DNA from: Sapria himalayana
Lineage: Eukaryota; Streptophyta; Magnoliopsida; Malpighiales; Rafflesiaceae
NCBI GenBank assembly: GCA_029783825.1
Contig: JAREIK010010474.1
Span: 1 to 64,000, forward strand
DNA: 64,000 nt
Direction: 5' to 3'
The translations under genes and the position numbers were made by a program. Shown here one piece after another: positions 62,520 to 64,000 of the stretch; the first letter of the stretch is position 1; each line of letters begins with the position of its first letter. A model generated the notes under the pieces. It was not told the DNA's origin and searched no databases. It saw only the letters and a program-made list of their open reading frames with translations.

Positions 62520-63740
62520 AATATTGAATTTACTTGCTATTTACCTATACAAAGAGTGAATCTCTCTTATTGACATCAATGAGAGTTTTCCAAGTATCTA
62601 AAAATGAAAATCTCAAGAGAAATAGAGTATTTTAGTCTTCCTCAATATTCAACTCCATAAAATCATTGAAAAAATAAATATATTAACCTTAACTAATAAA
62701 TCTTCAATAATACCTATTGTTGTATATGTAATTTATTTTTTATTTAATAATCTATTTGAATAACAAAATATTTTTTCTGTTTTACTATTTTCATGTAAGT
62801 GAAGGAAATGAAATATTAAGAGGCCGGGATGCAGCAGTAGCACAATAACGGATGTCCCGCTGTCCAGTCAGTAGGCCGAAATTTTTGGAGCAGAGCCTAA
62901 CCCATTCTATGATCCGGCCACTGTGGTTAAAAGAACCGAGATATTTTTAATATAAAATGATTAGTAATTTTATTTTCGGGTGGATGTTTTTGGACCCGTG
63001 GAACTGTTCATCATCTCTCTCTCTTCTCTCTGCGCGAATTTTCGTGACTGCTCTGTGTGCTGCATACTATAAGACTTTTCCATTTTTGGTTTTAATCTGT
63101 AACGCATAAGCATTTTCTGGTGGATGTAGCTAGTCATACTGAGCGACTAGCAAACCATGTTATTTCCGGTGTTGATTTCTCATTTTTTTATTCTGTCATG
63201 GATGCTTGCTGGATTGGGATATATATTGATTGTTTTCTGTGTTTCTGTTGTTTTTGTATCTTAATCTCACTACCATGGAAGCGCAATCTCCTAGCACCTA
63301 TTATGTGCTTAGTTGATCAATTGGTTGTTAGTAGTAAGAGGAATGTTGGAATGATCTCGTCGATGTTTAGTCTTCACTCCATTGACAAAGATATCAAGTT
63401 GATAATTAATCTCAGATTATAAAGTTTCTACTGGAATGTGTGTTCTCCAATTATACATATTATCATAAAACTTTTTGGATCACTCAACTTTTTAAGAATT
63501 TTCATTAAATATTTATACTGTATTTCTCAAACATACTCACAAGTCTATACTCATTCAACTTTCCCTTATTATCCATGACATCGTTGATGAATTTACATAT
63601 TTCAATATTTAAGAAAATACTCCGACAAATAAAAATCTACTTTCAACTTTTGAAAAATTAGAGAAGTTTATTAATATTTTCATCCAATTTCTATTTTCTA
63701 AAATGTTGGAAAAGAATTATTTAGAGGAAAATTACTTTTT
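62520..63740 (-). pseudogene. Gypsy pre-protease and retropepsin relic, copy C, split by solo LTR
   Basis: The minus strand shows NSFPTF-like and KVESRFLFV-like pre-protease remnants, KFINDVMDNKGK, and a retropepsin start with LRLIINLISLSM. After the LTR come EDLLVKVNIFIFSMIL and IDVNKRDSLFV-like residues. The order fits the other copies. It is interrupted by 579 bp of LTR plus the 5-bp duplication and is non-functional. Confidence 0.65.
62718..63296 (+). mobile_element. Solo LTR, family S, with target duplication CCTAT
   Basis: The 579-bp element starts TGTTGTATATG and ends CTCCTAGCA. It is flanked by exact CCTAT at 62713-62717 and 63297-63301. Removing it restores the ATACCTATTATGTGCTTAG order seen in core B (ACATATTATGTGCTTAG). 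It contains a GC-richer block at 62,820-62,940, a TCTCTCTCTTCTCTCTGCGC pyrimidine stretch at 63,015-63,035, and the TTTTTGGTTTTAATCT and GTAGCTAGTC blocks shared with 962-1450 and 6519-7022. It is the least decayed member, with no internal element attached. Confidence 0.9.
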
Positions 63741-64000
63741 ATATTAGTCTCGATCATTTTCATTTTTTCTAGTGCTTTGGGTAACTACCAATCACTCCTC
63801 CACTAATCATTTTTTGTATGTCATAATTCAGAGGATGAGCAAGGTATTCTATTCATTGAGTATCTTGGCTTTGAAGAATGTCATAGAATTGGGGGCTATG
63901 ACTTTTGAAAATACAAATGATGGGAGCCATGACTTTTGGAAATATCATGGGACTGTCAGTTCTAAATCTCTCTATTTTAGCTTTATTTATTTGTTTCCCC

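Larger units (their letters stand above)
61400..64000 (-). mobile_element. Ty3/gypsy gag-protease core, composite copy C (runs off the window)
   Basis: It is collinear with cores A and B. On the minus strand the pre-protease region lies at about 63,740-63,490, and retropepsin at about 63,490-63,302 and 62,712-62,520, split by a solo LTR. The charged tail is at 62,460-61,830. Gag is expected beyond 64,000. An open frame at 63,120-63,422 joins LTR sequence to antisense protease sequence and is a chance fusion. Confidence 0.75.

Noticed and set aside
63120..63422. 100-residue open frame beginning MDVASHTERL with an apparent membrane segment
   Set aside because: It starts in the solo LTR and ends in antisense protease sequence across the target-duplication junction, so it is a chance fusion.
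1..64000. CRISPR arrays, rRNA, tRNA genes, telomeric arrays or bacterial operons
   Set aside because: No spacer-repeat array, cloverleaf or rRNA core, or TTTAGGG-type telomeric array was seen. The SINE-like units have only partial tRNA promoter motifs.

Overview
This window looks like intergenic heterochromatin from a large, repeat-rich flowering-plant genome. It is very AT-rich, carries plant-type Ty3/gypsy, Ty1/copia, PIF/Harbinger, Mutator and pogo/Tigger-like elements, and holds one plant organelle-type PPR gene relic. The species cannot be named from the sequence. No intact protein-coding gene is visible; every recognisable coding region is broken. Many open frames are either antisense to decayed transposon genes or products of microsatellites. 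|| Layout. The dominant feature is a large composite repeat present four times. Copy 1 (about 1-6,015) is inverted relative to copies A (about 14,975-26,600), B (42,810-56,030) and C (56,215 to the window end). Each full copy has, in + order: a dinucleotide-rich block of about 2.6 kb, a flank of about 2.7 kb, a core of about 3 kb with a decayed Ty3/gypsy gag and retropepsin, and a second flank related to the first. The second flank is followed by a PIF/Harbinger-like relic that carries a nested Mutator-type foldback MITE. No reverse transcriptase or integrase was recognised in any core, so the family looks like a gag-protease-only, non-autonomous retroelement whose diverged flanks are probably its LTRs. 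|| Nested insertions. Three solo LTRs of one family sit at 962-1450, about 6519-7022 and 62718-63296. The first and third have perfect 5-bp target duplications and interrupt gypsy cores; the second interrupts a copia gag relic. Copia debris lies at 7,530-8,968 (antisense gag, then a sense RNase H tail and 3' LTR), 28,800-30,530 (gag, inverted partner of the first) and 35,560-36,640 (antisense pre-integrase/integrase). || Unique middle (28-42 kb). This part holds a complete but dead pogo/Tigger-like DNA transposon (31858-33147, TA target duplication and matching ends), a dispersed 330-bp repeat pair, a triplicated tRNA-SINE-like repeat, and a PPR pseudogene (39,182-40,920, minus strand) resembling the C-terminal part of Arabidopsis At5g14770. 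A 1.25-kb T-rich simple-sequence tract (26,716-27,985) sits exactly where another composite copy would continue into its microsatellite block. || The genes do not form a working pathway. What the window records is a history of nested insertion, segmental amplification, inversion and C-to-T decay.
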